11,095 nt of DNA, taken from assembly GCA_938018155.1 (NCBI GenBank), contig CALIIG010000083.1, forward strand, positions 1 to 11,095, in the 5' to 3' direction. Position 1 is the first letter of the stretch. The number at the start of each line of letters is the position of its first letter. A program made the position numbers and the translations under genes. The DNA comes from an uncultured Prevotella sp. (GTDB lineage: Bacteria > Bacteroidota > Bacteroidia > Bacteroidales > Bacteroidaceae). Of the stretch, positions 1 through 6,916 are shown in pieces. The notes under the pieces were generated by a model. It was given only the letters and a program-made list of their open reading frames with translations. It made no database searches and was not told the origin of the DNA.

Positions 1-359
1 CATATTGCGTTGATTATGAGGTAAATTCGCTGCACCGTAGCGTACAGTTTTTTATCATTTCCGACCGTTATGAGGAGATTGGACAGGCCATAAACAAGAT
101 TGCTGACAGGGGATGTTCAACTCTTAATGGTAGTGGTTTCTACTCGAAAAAGAATATAAAGATTATCTATTGCATCGCCAAGAAAAGCGAATCAAGTCTT
201 ATTTTCGACATCATTGACGAAATTGACCCCGAGGCTTTCGTCGCACAAAGCTCAGTAATAGGCGTATACGGGCATGGCTTTGACCGCGTAGTGGGACGGA
301 AAAAAATCAGTCTCGATGAGATAAAAGAAAAGATTGATGCAAAACATCATGAAGAATGA
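1..359 (+). CDS. YitT family membrane protein, C-terminal DUF2179 domain (5' end outside window)
   Basis: The reading frame is open from the left edge (first full codon at 3) to TGA at 357-359, giving about 118 residues of a C-terminus. It contains a soluble alpha/beta domain with FFIISDRYEEIGQAI near the front, a GCSTLNGSGFYS segment, and IIYCIAKKSE followed by DPEAFVAQSSVIGVYGHGFD near the end. This pattern (a turn rich in Gly/Thr, then IDPxAFV and GVYGxGFD) is what I know from the DUF2179 domain that follows the multi-spanning YitT (DUF161) membrane domain. The membrane part would lie upstream and is not visible. YitT proteins are inner-membrane proteins of unsettled function. The next gene starts 79 bp downstream on the same strand with no clear promoter between, so cotranscription is possible. 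The family call is fairly sure; the substrate or role is unknown. Confidence 0.85.
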   Translation, partial: YCVDYEVNSLHRSVQFFIISDRYEEIGQAINKIADRGCSTLNGSGFYSKKNIKIIYCIAKKSESSLIFDIIDEIDPEAFVAQSSVIGVYGHGFDRVVGRKKISLDEIKEKIDAKHHEE

Positions 360-438
360 TGCGGGCTTCATTGCTATTTGTTCTTTGAATATAATCACAC
401 AACGTGGGTGTTAAAAGCCTGATAATAAACTGAAATAT

Positions 439-1401
439 ATGATTAAGCATAAGTTTTTGGCCGTAACAATGCTTGTTACAGGCTTTTTTGTAATTGTTCT
501 ATTGGGCGGAAGCGTGTATATGATAAGCTATTCGCTCTCACCTTCACACAATCGGGGGCGCGACTATACAAAGGCATATACACGGCTTTTTACCCGTTAT
601 CCTCATGTTAAACCCTGGGTTGACTCGCTGCAATCGGCAGGAGCTATACGCGATACGTTCATCATGGGTCAGGATGGTGACCGTCATCATGCGCTGATGA
701 TTGCGGCACCGCATCGCTCTAACCGCATAGCCGTGGTGGTTCATGGCTATACCGATTGTGCCGTTGACTACCTGAACATTGCGCGAATATATAACCACGA
801 CATGGGCTTTAATGTGCTTTTGCCCGACCTTCACGCTTGTGGCAAGAGCGACGGTAAGGCCCAGCAGATGGGCTGGCTTGACAGATTGGACGTGCTTCAG
901 TGGATAAACATTGCCGATTCGCTATGGTGCGACTCTGCCAGACAATCGAAAATTGTGGTACATGGAACATCTATGGGTGCGGCAACTACGATGTGCGTGT
1001 CGGGCGAAACAAACATCCCGGCTGTCAAATGCTTTGTGGAAGACTGCGGCTATACGTCGGCATGGGATGAGTTTGCCACTCAAATGAAGGTGCAATTCGG
1101 CCTGCCCGAAATTCCTCTGATGTATGTAACATCGGCCCTTTGCAAGCTAAAACTTGGCTGGAGCTTTGGTGAGGGCTCGCCCCTTGAGCAGGTAAGGAAG
1201 TGCCATAAGCCCATGCTTTTTATCCATGGAGACAAGGACGACTATGTGCCTACGCGCATGGTGTATCCACTTTTCAATGCAAAGCCGGCACCGAAAGAGC
1301 TTGCTGTTTTCCGCAATTCAGGGCACGCTCAAAGCTATATCAACCATCCGGTTGAATATGAACGTATAGTAAAACGCTTCGTTAGCCGCTATTTCAAATA
1401 A
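439..1401 (+). CDS. Membrane-anchored alpha/beta hydrolase (serine hydrolase family)
   Basis: A 320-residue protein. Residues about 7-30 form one hydrophobic helix after a short basic start (MIKHK), so it is probably a signal anchor with the catalytic domain outside the cytoplasmic membrane; no lipobox is seen. The alpha/beta hydrolase fold is clear. VVVHGYTD (about 99-106) gives the oxyanion strand. VHGTSMG carries the nucleophile elbow GxSxG with Ser178. HGDKDDYVP (263-271) places the acid at Asp267 by the HGxxDxxVP pattern, and NSGHAQSY supplies His296. The triad is therefore intact and the enzyme is likely active as an esterase, lipase or peptidase. The substrate cannot be read from the sequence. 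Similar proteins in Bacteroidales are annotated only as alpha/beta hydrolases or S9-like/BAAT-like hydrolases. The start at 439 fits the hydrophobic N-terminus. A strong hairpin follows the stop. Confidence 0.9.
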   Translation: MIKHKFLAVTMLVTGFFVIVLLGGSVYMISYSLSPSHNRGRDYTKAYTRLFTRYPHVKPWVDSLQSAGAIRDTFIMGQDGDRHHALMIAAPHRSNRIAVVVHGYTDCAVDYLNIARIYNHDMGFNVLLPDLHACGKSDGKAQQMGWLDRLDVLQWINIADSLWCDSARQSKIVVHGTSMGAATTMCVSGETNIPAVKCFVEDCGYTSAWDEFATQMKVQFGLPEIPLMYVTSALCKLKLGWSFGEGSPLEQVRKCHKPMLFIHGDKDDYVPTRMVYPLFNAKPAPKELAVFRNSGHAQSYINHPVEYERIVKRFVSRYFK

Positions 1402-1420
1402 AAATTCGATAAAGAAACAA

Positions 1421-1470
1421 ACGGAAATCGCTGTACCCCTTATATCATAAAGGTGTACGGCGATTTCGGT
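1421..1470. terminator. Bidirectional terminator hairpin between converging genes
   Basis: Positions 1421-1440 pair with 1451-1470 around a 10-nt loop (1441-1450). Of 20 positions, 17 are Watson-Crick, one is G-T and two are mismatched (1423/1468 and 1437/1454). It sits between the stops of the hydrolase and the MATE gene, which converge. Reading leftward, the stem is followed by a T-rich run (the complement of 1400-1420), so it is a good intrinsic terminator for the helicase-MATE transcript. Reading rightward there is no clear T-run, so its effect on the hydrolase transcript is less certain. Confidence 0.7.
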
Positions 1471-1507
1471 TATCATGTAGCTGCGTTGGCTTTTCAGCCT
1501 TTTTGCA

Positions 1508-2872
1508 CTAACTTTTCACTTCCATTTTACGGGCTTTATCGCGCTTTATCTTTTTGTTAAGCCAGAAATAGGCCGGAATTAAGAACAAATCAGCTGCTAC
1601 CCAAGCTGTAGGATCACCCAGACAAACGCCGGTAAAGTGCAGTGCCGGCACAAGCCATATACTGACACCACAGCGTGCAATCATCTCCATAACACCCGAA
1701 AGCATTGACAACATGCTGTATCCGAGGCCCTGAATACTATATCGGAATATGGTCAAAAGGCCCAAAGCGGGATAAAAATAGTTGGCAATACGCATGAAAT
1801 AAGCCGCATTTCTGATAACCTCCTGCTCGCCCGAGTTTACAAAAAGTGCCATCATTTCGTCGGCAAAAGGATAGATAACGGCAATGGTCAGCACGAAATA
1901 AGCCAGCATAATCTTCACGGCCGAACGTATTCCCTGCTGTATTCGCTCTGCCTTTCCTGCTCCAATGTTCTGCCCGCAGTATGTAGCCATGGCTACTCCT
2001 ATGTTTTCAAACACGCACGTAAAAAGGTATTTGATGCGCATTGCCGCCGTAAAGGCCGCCACATAAAGTGTTCCAAGTGCGTTGTTGGCACTTTGAAGCA
2101 TGATAATTCCAATACCGGTTATCGAGAATTGCAAGCCCATCGGCACGCCGTTATTGAGCAAAATGGCTATCCGTTTATTGTTAAAGTGGCGTTCTTCGCC
2201 CTGCGGAATAAGAATAGTCATGTGCTTGCGGATATACCAAAAGCATAATACCGACGAAAAAGCCTGTGACAAAAGTGTAGCTATACCGGCACCTTCAACG
2301 CCCATTCCCAACACAAGAATAAGGAGAATATCGAGCAGAATATTGATAATTGCTGAAAAAATAAGAAAATAAAAAGGTTGTTTCGAGTTGCCCAAAGCAC
2401 GTATAAATCCGGCCAAAAGGTTGTAAGCCATGGTAAACGGTATGGCCACGAACTGCAGAAAAAGGAATATCCACGCATCTTGCAGAATATCATCGGGGGT
2501 ATTAATAAGGTGTAAGATACGCGTGCACAGTGCACAACTCATCAGCGTTATGACTACGGCGAAGACCGCGCCCAGCCTGATGGCGTTGCTTACATAGCAC
2601 CGCATCTTCACAAAATCTCTGGCACCGAAGGCCTGTGCAACAGGTATGGCGAAGCCTGCACACGAGCCATTGCAGAACCCCATGATTAAAAACATGACGC
2701 TCGATGATGCTCCAACAGCAGCTAAAGCACCTACACCAATCCACCGTCCTACGATAACGGCATCAATTATCTGGTACATCTGCTGTAGAATATACCCTAA
2801 TATAAGAGGTATAGCGAAGCGCAGGATGTCTCTTGTAGGCGAACCTACCGTCATATCATTGGTGTTTGCCAT
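1508..2872 (-). CDS. MATE family multidrug/cation-coupled exporter
   Basis: A 454-residue, very hydrophobic protein with about 12 predicted membrane helices in two related halves, the usual size for the multidrug and toxic compound extrusion family. The N-terminal half shows the family pattern: IPLILGYILQQMYQIIDAVIVGR in helix 1, then AAVGASSSVMFLIMGFCNG, and AGFAIPVAQAFGARD before helix 3. The second half opens with NNGVPMGLQFSITGIGIIMLQ and has ATYCGQNIGAGKAERIQQG, the repeat of the same loop. MATE proteins expel cationic compounds in exchange for Na+ or H+ at the inner membrane; this substrate is not predictable. ATG at 2870-2872 is the only sensible start. The gene lies 19 bp after the helicase stop on the same strand, so the two probably share a transcript that ends at the hairpin at 1421-1470. 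No functional link between them is known to me. Confidence 0.95.
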   Translation of the reverse strand: MANTNDMTVGSPTRDILRFAIPLILGYILQQMYQIIDAVIVGRWIGVGALAAVGASSSVMFLIMGFCNGSCAGFAIPVAQAFGARDFVKMRCYVSNAIRLGAVFAVVITLMSCALCTRILHLINTPDDILQDAWIFLFLQFVAIPFTMAYNLLAGFIRALGNSKQPFYFLIFSAIINILLDILLILVLGMGVEGAGIATLLSQAFSSVLCFWYIRKHMTILIPQGEERHFNNKRIAILLNNGVPMGLQFSITGIGIIMLQSANNALGTLYVAAFTAAMRIKYLFTCVFENIGVAMATYCGQNIGAGKAERIQQGIRSAVKIMLAYFVLTIAVIYPFADEMMALFVNSGEQEVIRNAAYFMRIANYFYPALGLLTIFRYSIQGLGYSMLSMLSGVMEMIARCGVSIWLVPALHFTGVCLGDPTAWVAADLFLIPAYFWLNKKIKRDKARKMEVKS

Positions 2873-2891
2873 ATATTTTTCTCTTTAAAAG

Positions 2892-4871
2892 TTAGGCGTT
2901 TAGTTCCTGGACATATTCGTATAGTTGCCTATAGAAGGGGTGCTTTGTCAGTGTAGAGGCATCGCCAAGGATGATAAGCTTCATTCTGGCGCGCGTAATG
3001 GCAACATTCATACGTCGTAAATCGCGCAAAAATCCTATTTGTCCTTGTTCATTATCGCGCACCAGCGAGATGAGAATAATGTCACGTTCCTGTCCCTGAA
3101 AACCGTCAACGGTGTTTATACTAATCAGTTTATGGAAGGGCTTAAAGAAATCGTGTTTGCGTATTAGTTGCCTTAAGTATTGCACTTGAGCACGATAAGG
3201 CGATATGACGCCAACGTCAATGTGTTCGTCTAATATGCGTTGTTTGCCTATTTTACGAAAGTATTGTTGCAACTTTTCGAGCGTAAGTTGTGCCTCTCCT
3301 TTATTAATTCGCCCATAAGTATCGCCTATAAAGGTCTCGCCCGTGTGCCCGGGATATTCCGTTAAGGTTGTATCTTGTGGCGAATCCCATTCAATTGGGA
3401 TGTCGTAATCTAAGATACCGCGATACTTGATTTGCGGTGCCGTTAATACTTTACCTCCATAAAAGTAGTTGGAACTGAAGCGCATAATCTGCTCATTCAT
3501 CCTATATTGCACCTGTAACAGCGTTACACACGAAGGCTTTATTTCAGCAAGGCGTTCCATCAGCGTTTTACCAAGCCCGCCTTTCAGGGCAGCAATGCTC
3601 TTCACCGTAGGAGGAAGCTGGCAGTGGTCGCCCGCAAGGATAACGCGTGAAGCCCTGCGAACGGGAATCCAACAGGCTGCTTCGAGAGCCTGTGCCGCCT
3701 CATCAATGAATACAGTATCAAATCGTTGTCCCTCCAAAAGGCGGTTAGCCGATCCTACCAAGGTTGATGCGATAACGCGTGCCTCACTGAAAAGTTCGGC
3801 ATTGATACGAATCTCTATCTCTGCGGCCCTCGATTTCAGCCGCTCTAACTTTTGATGAAAGCGTTCGTCACGTCCTTTATGTTGATGCCGAAGTTCGCGA
3901 ATGGCCTTGCGGATAGCCCATAGCTGTGGATAGTCGGCATGGGCTTCGAAGCGTCTTTCATACGTAAAACCGAGCATTTTATCGTTTACCCGCGTAGGGT
4001 TACCAATGCGTAAGACGCTTACTCCACGGTCTATAAGTTTCTCGCTTATCCAGTCAACGGCCATGTTACTTTGCGCACACACCAGCACTTGACTCTCACG
4101 CATCAGCGTCTCATTGATGGCTTCGACGAGTGTTGTTGTCTTTCCCGTTCCCGGTGGGCCGTGTACAATGGCTACGTCTTTGGCGCGAAGAATCTCGTTT
4201 ACAGCTTTTTCCTGTGAGACGTTAAGCCACGGAAAACGAATCGATTCGAAATTAAAATGTTCACCCGGTGATGTCGAGAAAAACAAATCACGTAAATAAG
4301 CTATCCTGTTATTTTTGGCATTAATCACCCTTGCCAGTGCGTCGAACATTGTTTGATAGGAGGTTTCATCAAACGATAGCTGTATACCGACAGGCGTTTG
4401 CAGACTTTGGATGTCGATAGCATGTCCTTCAGGGATAATAACAACCATGCGGTCGCCGTCAACATACGACACTGTACCCGTGAATTTCAGGTACTGTACT
4501 TCGCCATCTACACTGCTATTTCCTTGTATTGATACGTCCTTTCCATCACCTTTATTTTGGTGTGGCTGTACATTTTCTACCTTTTGGCGGCCTTTCTGCA
4601 TAAGTGTAAAGAACATAACTGGCTTTCCAAATTCAAAGTTATGCTCGGTATCTTGATCGGTTGTGCGAAAAACTTCGATGGCAAACTGATTCAATGAGTT
4701 ATAAAACCCCTTGCCAACGCGTAACGGATACCACGCATCGCCTCGTTTTATCTTACGCCCTATGCCTATTGCCTCGGTTTGTCTGCGAAACAATTCTTTC
4801 TCAGCCAGGTACTCTGTATTCAGTAACTGGCGTTGTTTTTGCAGAAATCGTATGGACGAAACTTCACTCAT
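2892..4871 (-). CDS. Superfamily 1B DNA/RNA helicase, UPF1/IGHMBP2-like
   Basis: I place the start at ATG 4871 (659 residues, MSEVSSIRFLQ). An in-frame TTG at 4883 lies within the -7 promoter box and is unlikely. All the superfamily 1 helicase motifs are present. Walker A is GPPGTGKT (about residues 238-245). Motif Ia is CAQSNMAVD. Motif II is DEAA (about 390-393). Motif III is GDHCQLPPT, motif IV is QYRM, motif V is TVDGFQGQERD and motif VI is NVAITRAR. The N-terminal 200 residues contain a beta-rich module that fits domain 1B, with a charged helical stretch at about 320-360 before motif II. The DEAA box and QYRMNEQI pattern match the UPF1/IGHMBP2/Dna2 branch rather than UvrD or RecD. The family unwinds nucleic acid with ATP, typically 5' to 3'. 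The bacterial role is undefined. It is first in a leftward pair with the MATE gene and has a nearly leaderless promoter. Confidence 0.93.
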   Translation of the reverse strand: MSEVSSIRFLQKQRQLLNTEYLAEKELFRRQTEAIGIGRKIKRGDAWYPLRVGKGFYNSLNQFAIEVFRTTDQDTEHNFEFGKPVMFFTLMQKGRQKVENVQPHQNKGDGKDVSIQGNSSVDGEVQYLKFTGTVSYVDGDRMVVIIPEGHAIDIQSLQTPVGIQLSFDETSYQTMFDALARVINAKNNRIAYLRDLFFSTSPGEHFNFESIRFPWLNVSQEKAVNEILRAKDVAIVHGPPGTGKTTTLVEAINETLMRESQVLVCAQSNMAVDWISEKLIDRGVSVLRIGNPTRVNDKMLGFTYERRFEAHADYPQLWAIRKAIRELRHQHKGRDERFHQKLERLKSRAAEIEIRINAELFSEARVIASTLVGSANRLLEGQRFDTVFIDEAAQALEAACWIPVRRASRVILAGDHCQLPPTVKSIAALKGGLGKTLMERLAEIKPSCVTLLQVQYRMNEQIMRFSSNYFYGGKVLTAPQIKYRGILDYDIPIEWDSPQDTTLTEYPGHTGETFIGDTYGRINKGEAQLTLEKLQQYFRKIGKQRILDEHIDVGVISPYRAQVQYLRQLIRKHDFFKPFHKLISINTVDGFQGQERDIILISLVRDNEQGQIGFLRDLRRMNVAITRARMKLIILGDASTLTKHPFYRQLYEYVQELNA

Positions 4872-4880
4872 CTTTACGTG

Positions 4881-4888
4881 CAAAGATA
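4881..4888 (-). promoter_or_regulatory. Bacteroidota -7 box for the helicase gene
   Basis: Reading leftward, TATCTTTG matches the Bacteroidota -7 consensus TAnnTTTG exactly and is followed by 9 nt (CACGTAAAG) before the ATG at 4871. Transcription would start only a few bases before the start codon, giving an almost leaderless mRNA. No good TTTG -33 element is seen 19-21 bp upstream, so the promoter may be weak or need an activator. Confidence 0.6.
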
Positions 4889-4912
4889 AATAAAAGCGAA
4901 CATATACATCGG

Positions 4913-4952
4913 CGGTTCACCTTAAAAATTGCTATCTTTGCACGGTGAACCG
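4913..4952. repeat. 9-bp perfect inverted repeat bracketing the ABC ATPase promoter; candidate operator
   Basis: CGGTTCACC at 4913-4921 and GGTGAACCG at 4944-4952 are perfect inverted copies separated by 22 bp. The -7 box (4933-4940) lies between the arms, and the right arm overlaps the GTG start at 4945. Arm centres are 31 bp apart, about three helical turns, so both arms face the same side of the DNA. Because transcription should begin near 4944-4947, the left arm is not in the mRNA. A protein-binding site is therefore more likely than an RNA hairpin. No regulator gene is nearby and the factor is unknown. Confidence 0.5.
4933..4940 (+). promoter_or_regulatory. Bacteroidota -7 box for the ABC ATPase gene
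   Basis: TATCTTTG is a perfect TAnnTTTG box followed by only CACG before the GTG start at 4945, so the mRNA is predicted to be leaderless. The region 19-23 bp upstream has no TTTG; it is occupied by the left arm of the inverted repeat. The box is the same octamer as in the divergent helicase promoter, and the trailing CAC is shared too. Confidence 0.65.
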
Positions 4953-5658
4953 TATAGAAATCAAGCATTTAACAATAGGGTATCGTCACCGAAAGGTAGC
5001 CGAAGACCTGTCAGCTCGTCTCGATGGTGGATGCCTTACGTGCTTAACAGGCCGTAACGGCTTGGGAAAAAGTACGTTTTTACGCACACTTGCCGGGTTC
5101 CAGCCTGCGTTAGAGGGAGAGGTAAATATGGTTATCGGTGACCAATCCTATCGCTTGGATACCCTCTCAAGAGCGCATTTATCGCGCCTTGTAAGTGTAG
5201 TTCTTACCGAAAAAACAGATGTAAGCCATGTCACCGCCGCCGAAATGGTAGGCATGGGACGTATGCCTTACACGGGCTTTTGGGGGCGACTGTCGGACGC
5301 TGACCGCCTTGTGGTTGCAGAAGCATTGCGTATAACGGGTATCAGCAGCCTTGCAGGTCGTGATATTTCCACGCTAAGCGATGGCGAACGACAAAAGGTT
5401 ACGATTGCCAAAGCACAAGCACAGCAAACCCCTGTTGTGCTTTTGGACGAACCTACAGCCTTTCTTGATTATCCAAGTAAGGTGCACATGATGAAACTAT
5501 TGGCCAAAATGGCCCATGAAGAAGGAAAGATTGTACTGCTTTCTACACACGATCTTGACATCGTTTTGCGCTATACTGATCATATTTTAACCTTGGATAA
5601 CGGGTTAAAGACAATATCAAAAGATGAACTTGCCGCCGAACTCAATCACCTTAAATAA
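4945..5658 (+). CDS. ABC transporter ATP-binding protein, FecE/BtuD-like (iron-siderophore, heme or cobalamin type)
   Basis: A 237-residue single nucleotide-binding domain starting at GTG 4945 (NRIEIKHLTIGY); no ATG lies near. Walker A is GRNGLGKST (36-44), the signature is LSDGERQ (144-150, a variant of LSGGQ), Walker B is VVLLDEP (164-170), the D-loop is FLD and the switch histidine is in STHD (200-203). The spacing of MVGMGRMPYTGFWG after the helical domain entry is typical of ATPases of FecCD/BtuC-type importers. An oddity is the Q-loop: the segment SRLVSVVLTEKT aligns with the usual ARLLALLPQ, and the glutamine is replaced by Thr88 (or Glu89). No permease or binding protein is adjacent: the upstream gene is divergent and the downstream one convergent. 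It must therefore work with membrane partners encoded elsewhere, or serve another role. The substrate is inferred from family only. Confidence 0.88.
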   Translation: MNRIEIKHLTIGYRHRKVAEDLSARLDGGCLTCLTGRNGLGKSTFLRTLAGFQPALEGEVNMVIGDQSYRLDTLSRAHLSRLVSVVLTEKTDVSHVTAAEMVGMGRMPYTGFWGRLSDADRLVVAEALRITGISSLAGRDISTLSDGERQKVTIAKAQAQQTPVVLLDEPTAFLDYPSKVHMMKLLAKMAHEEGKIVLLSTHDLDIVLRYTDHILTLDNGLKTISKDELAAELNHLK

Positions 5659-5668
5659 TATAAACGGT

Positions 5669-5697
5669 ATGTAATTACCTTTTAGAGGCAATTACAT
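5669..5697. terminator. Candidate bidirectional terminator hairpin at converging stops
   Basis: ATGTAATT (5669-5676) and AATTACAT (5690-5697) form a perfect 8-bp stem. After one mismatch (5677/5689), CCT (5678-5680) pairs with AGG (5686-5688) around a short loop. It overlaps the last codons and stop of the PfkB kinase gene and lies 11 bp after the ABC ATPase stop. It is A+T rich without a clean T-run on either side, so termination is plausible but not certain. Confidence 0.45.
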
Positions 5698-6577
5698 TCT
5701 CAATATCTTCTATACACTTATCAAAAGGACCACTGTGCTCTAACTTCAGTGTGCACATGGCTGCAGCAAATTTTCCCGACTCCTCATAACCCATACCCTG
5801 TGTGCGACAGTAAAGATAGCCCGTTGAAAAAGTGTCTCCACACCCCGTAGCATCGACAATTTTGCGTGGCTTGTAGGCCGGAATTTCATAGAATTTACGG
5901 TCAGCATAGATGATGGCACCATAGCTTCCTAAGGTAATTATCACCTCTCTCACGCCCATTGCAGTAAGTTTTTCGGCTACCGTGCGGGGGTTATCCGAGT
6001 CAGTTATCACCTTCATTTCGTACTCGTTCAACTTTAACATGTTGGTGTGCCTTAAGATTTTTTCCTTGTCTTTCCACGAAATGGCGTGCACTTCTTCGCC
6101 GCGAACCTCACGAAGATAGCCTTGTACATCAATGGAAACAAGCCCTTTCCCGGAAAGAAACTCCACTACTTCGGGCGAAAAATCATCATTAAGCAAGCTC
6201 CCTAAGTGAAAAATGCGAGCCTCTAAAGGTTTCATTTCTTCAACAGTAAAAGCATCAGCTTTAGCTAAAACACGCTGTGTGCGGTTGTCACTATTGGCTC
6301 CATACCTGTTCTCAAAGTAAACAGTGTGGAAGCTTGAATAGCAAATCACGTCAATTCCACGCTGCCTTATTTTTTCAACTTCGGGCTTCAGGCCTTCGCC
6401 TACCTTTGTTACCAGCTGGTATTTAACACGTTCAGGCAACTGACTAATGCCGTATGACATATAGAAAGACGTGCCACCGGCCATGTAAACAGTGTGTTGT
6501 GGCGTAATAATTTTATCGCGGGTAATATGCCCTATGCTGCAAATATCGTACATTTTCAGGTTGTTCGAGACAGGCAT
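5675..6577 (-). CDS. PfkB family carbohydrate kinase, resembling the inositol-kinase branch
   Basis: A 300-residue ribokinase-fold enzyme. The PfkB N-terminal glycine motif region appears as YMAGGTSFYMS (31-41). The C-terminal signature is DATGCGDTF (242-250), where Asp248 is the expected catalytic base and GCGD forms the anion hole (GAGD is more usual). LKLNEYE and ITLGSYGA are the family's nucleotide-binding segments. The layout GHITRDKI, TVYFEN, SIDVQGYLR and VDATGCGD resembles plant and archaeal myo-inositol kinases as I remember them, but the sugar substrate cannot be fixed from sequence. Two starts are possible: ATG at 6577 (used here) and ATG at 6553 (MYDICSIGH), which begins exactly at the conserved domain and may be the true one. 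A textbook promoter lies upstream, leaving a leader of about 50 nt. It is divergent from metK and convergent with the ABC ATPase. Confidence 0.9.
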   Translation of the reverse strand: MPVSNNLKMYDICSIGHITRDKIITPQHTVYMAGGTSFYMSYGISQLPERVKYQLVTKVGEGLKPEVEKIRQRGIDVICYSSFHTVYFENRYGANSDNRTQRVLAKADAFTVEEMKPLEARIFHLGSLLNDDFSPEVVEFLSGKGLVSIDVQGYLREVRGEEVHAISWKDKEKILRHTNMLKLNEYEMKVITDSDNPRTVAEKLTAMGVREVIITLGSYGAIIYADRKFYEIPAYKPRKIVDATGCGDTFSTGYLYCRTQGMGYEESGKFAAAMCTLKLEHSGPFDKCIEDIENVIASKR

Positions 6578-6630
6578 ACTTTTGTAAAAAAGAAATATTC
6601 TCTACCTCTTTGCTATGCATTCTCTTTTTG

Positions 6631-6662
6631 CAAAGGTAGTAAATATAACATGGAGCAACAAA
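6631..6662 (-). promoter_or_regulatory. Consensus Bacteroidota promoter for the PfkB kinase
   Basis: Reading leftward, TTTG (6662-6659) is followed after exactly 20 bp by TACCTTTG (6638-6631), a full match to the TTTG-N19-21-TAnnTTTG promoter of the Bacteroidota primary sigma factor. The predicted transcript start is near 6625-6628, about 50 nt before the ATG at 6577. Confidence 0.82.
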
Positions 6663-6740
6663 TATTATATCATGCTTTTTGTATGTTTATTCTGCAATAA
6701 GATGCCGTCTTAACTCCTTTACTGACTTCATTACAAACAA

Positions 6741-6766
6741 CTTTCCCTATTTCCACACTGGGAAAG
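6741..6766. repeat. 7-bp inverted repeat in the kinase-metK intergenic region
   Basis: CTTTCCC (6741-6747) and GGGAAAG (6760-6766) are perfect inverted copies with a 12-nt spacer. It lies between the two divergent promoters and outside both predicted transcripts, so a DNA-binding site is more likely than an RNA hairpin. There is no other support. Confidence 0.35.
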
Positions 6767-6813
6767 GGACAGAGATATTTCGTTTTAGTTATAAAAATAC
6801 GAAGTTATTTTCA

Positions 6814-6833
6814 TCCGATTCACACGATTCGGA
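6814..6833. repeat. Compound repeat just upstream of the metK promoter
   Basis: TCCGA (6814-6818) and TCGGA (6829-6833) form an inverted repeat. Inside the same 20 bp, CGATTC occurs twice in direct orientation (6816-6821 and 6825-6830), 9 bp apart. It ends 23 bp before the metK -33 element, a position suited to an activator or upstream element. It could be chance at this length. Confidence 0.3.
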
Positions 6834-6856
6834 CATACCAAAAAACAAGTAACGCG

Positions 6857-6888
6857 TTTGTATATAACAAAAAAAGGTACTAACTTTG
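6857..6888 (+). promoter_or_regulatory. Consensus Bacteroidota promoter for metK
   Basis: TTTG (6857-6860), a 20-bp spacer and TAACTTTG (6881-6888) match the TTTG-N19-21-TAnnTTTG consensus fully. Transcription should start at about 6892-6895, giving a leader of about 135 nt before the metK ATG at 7028, unusually long for this window. It may also drive the closely spaced genes through yidD. Confidence 0.85.
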
Positions 6889-6916
6889 CACACCGATATT
6901 AAAACGTATTTATAAC

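Noticed and set aside
360..438. Promoter for the alpha/beta hydrolase
   Set aside because: No TAnnTTTG box with a properly spaced TTTG was found; TATTTG and TTCTTTG segments do not fit.
4872..4883. TTG start for the helicase at 4883
   Set aside because: It lies within the -7 box and at or upstream of the predicted transcript start; ATG 4871 is better.
6494..6700. Plus-strand 68-codon open frame across the kinase start and promoter
   Set aside because: It overlaps the conserved kinase N-terminus in antisense and has no recognisable features.
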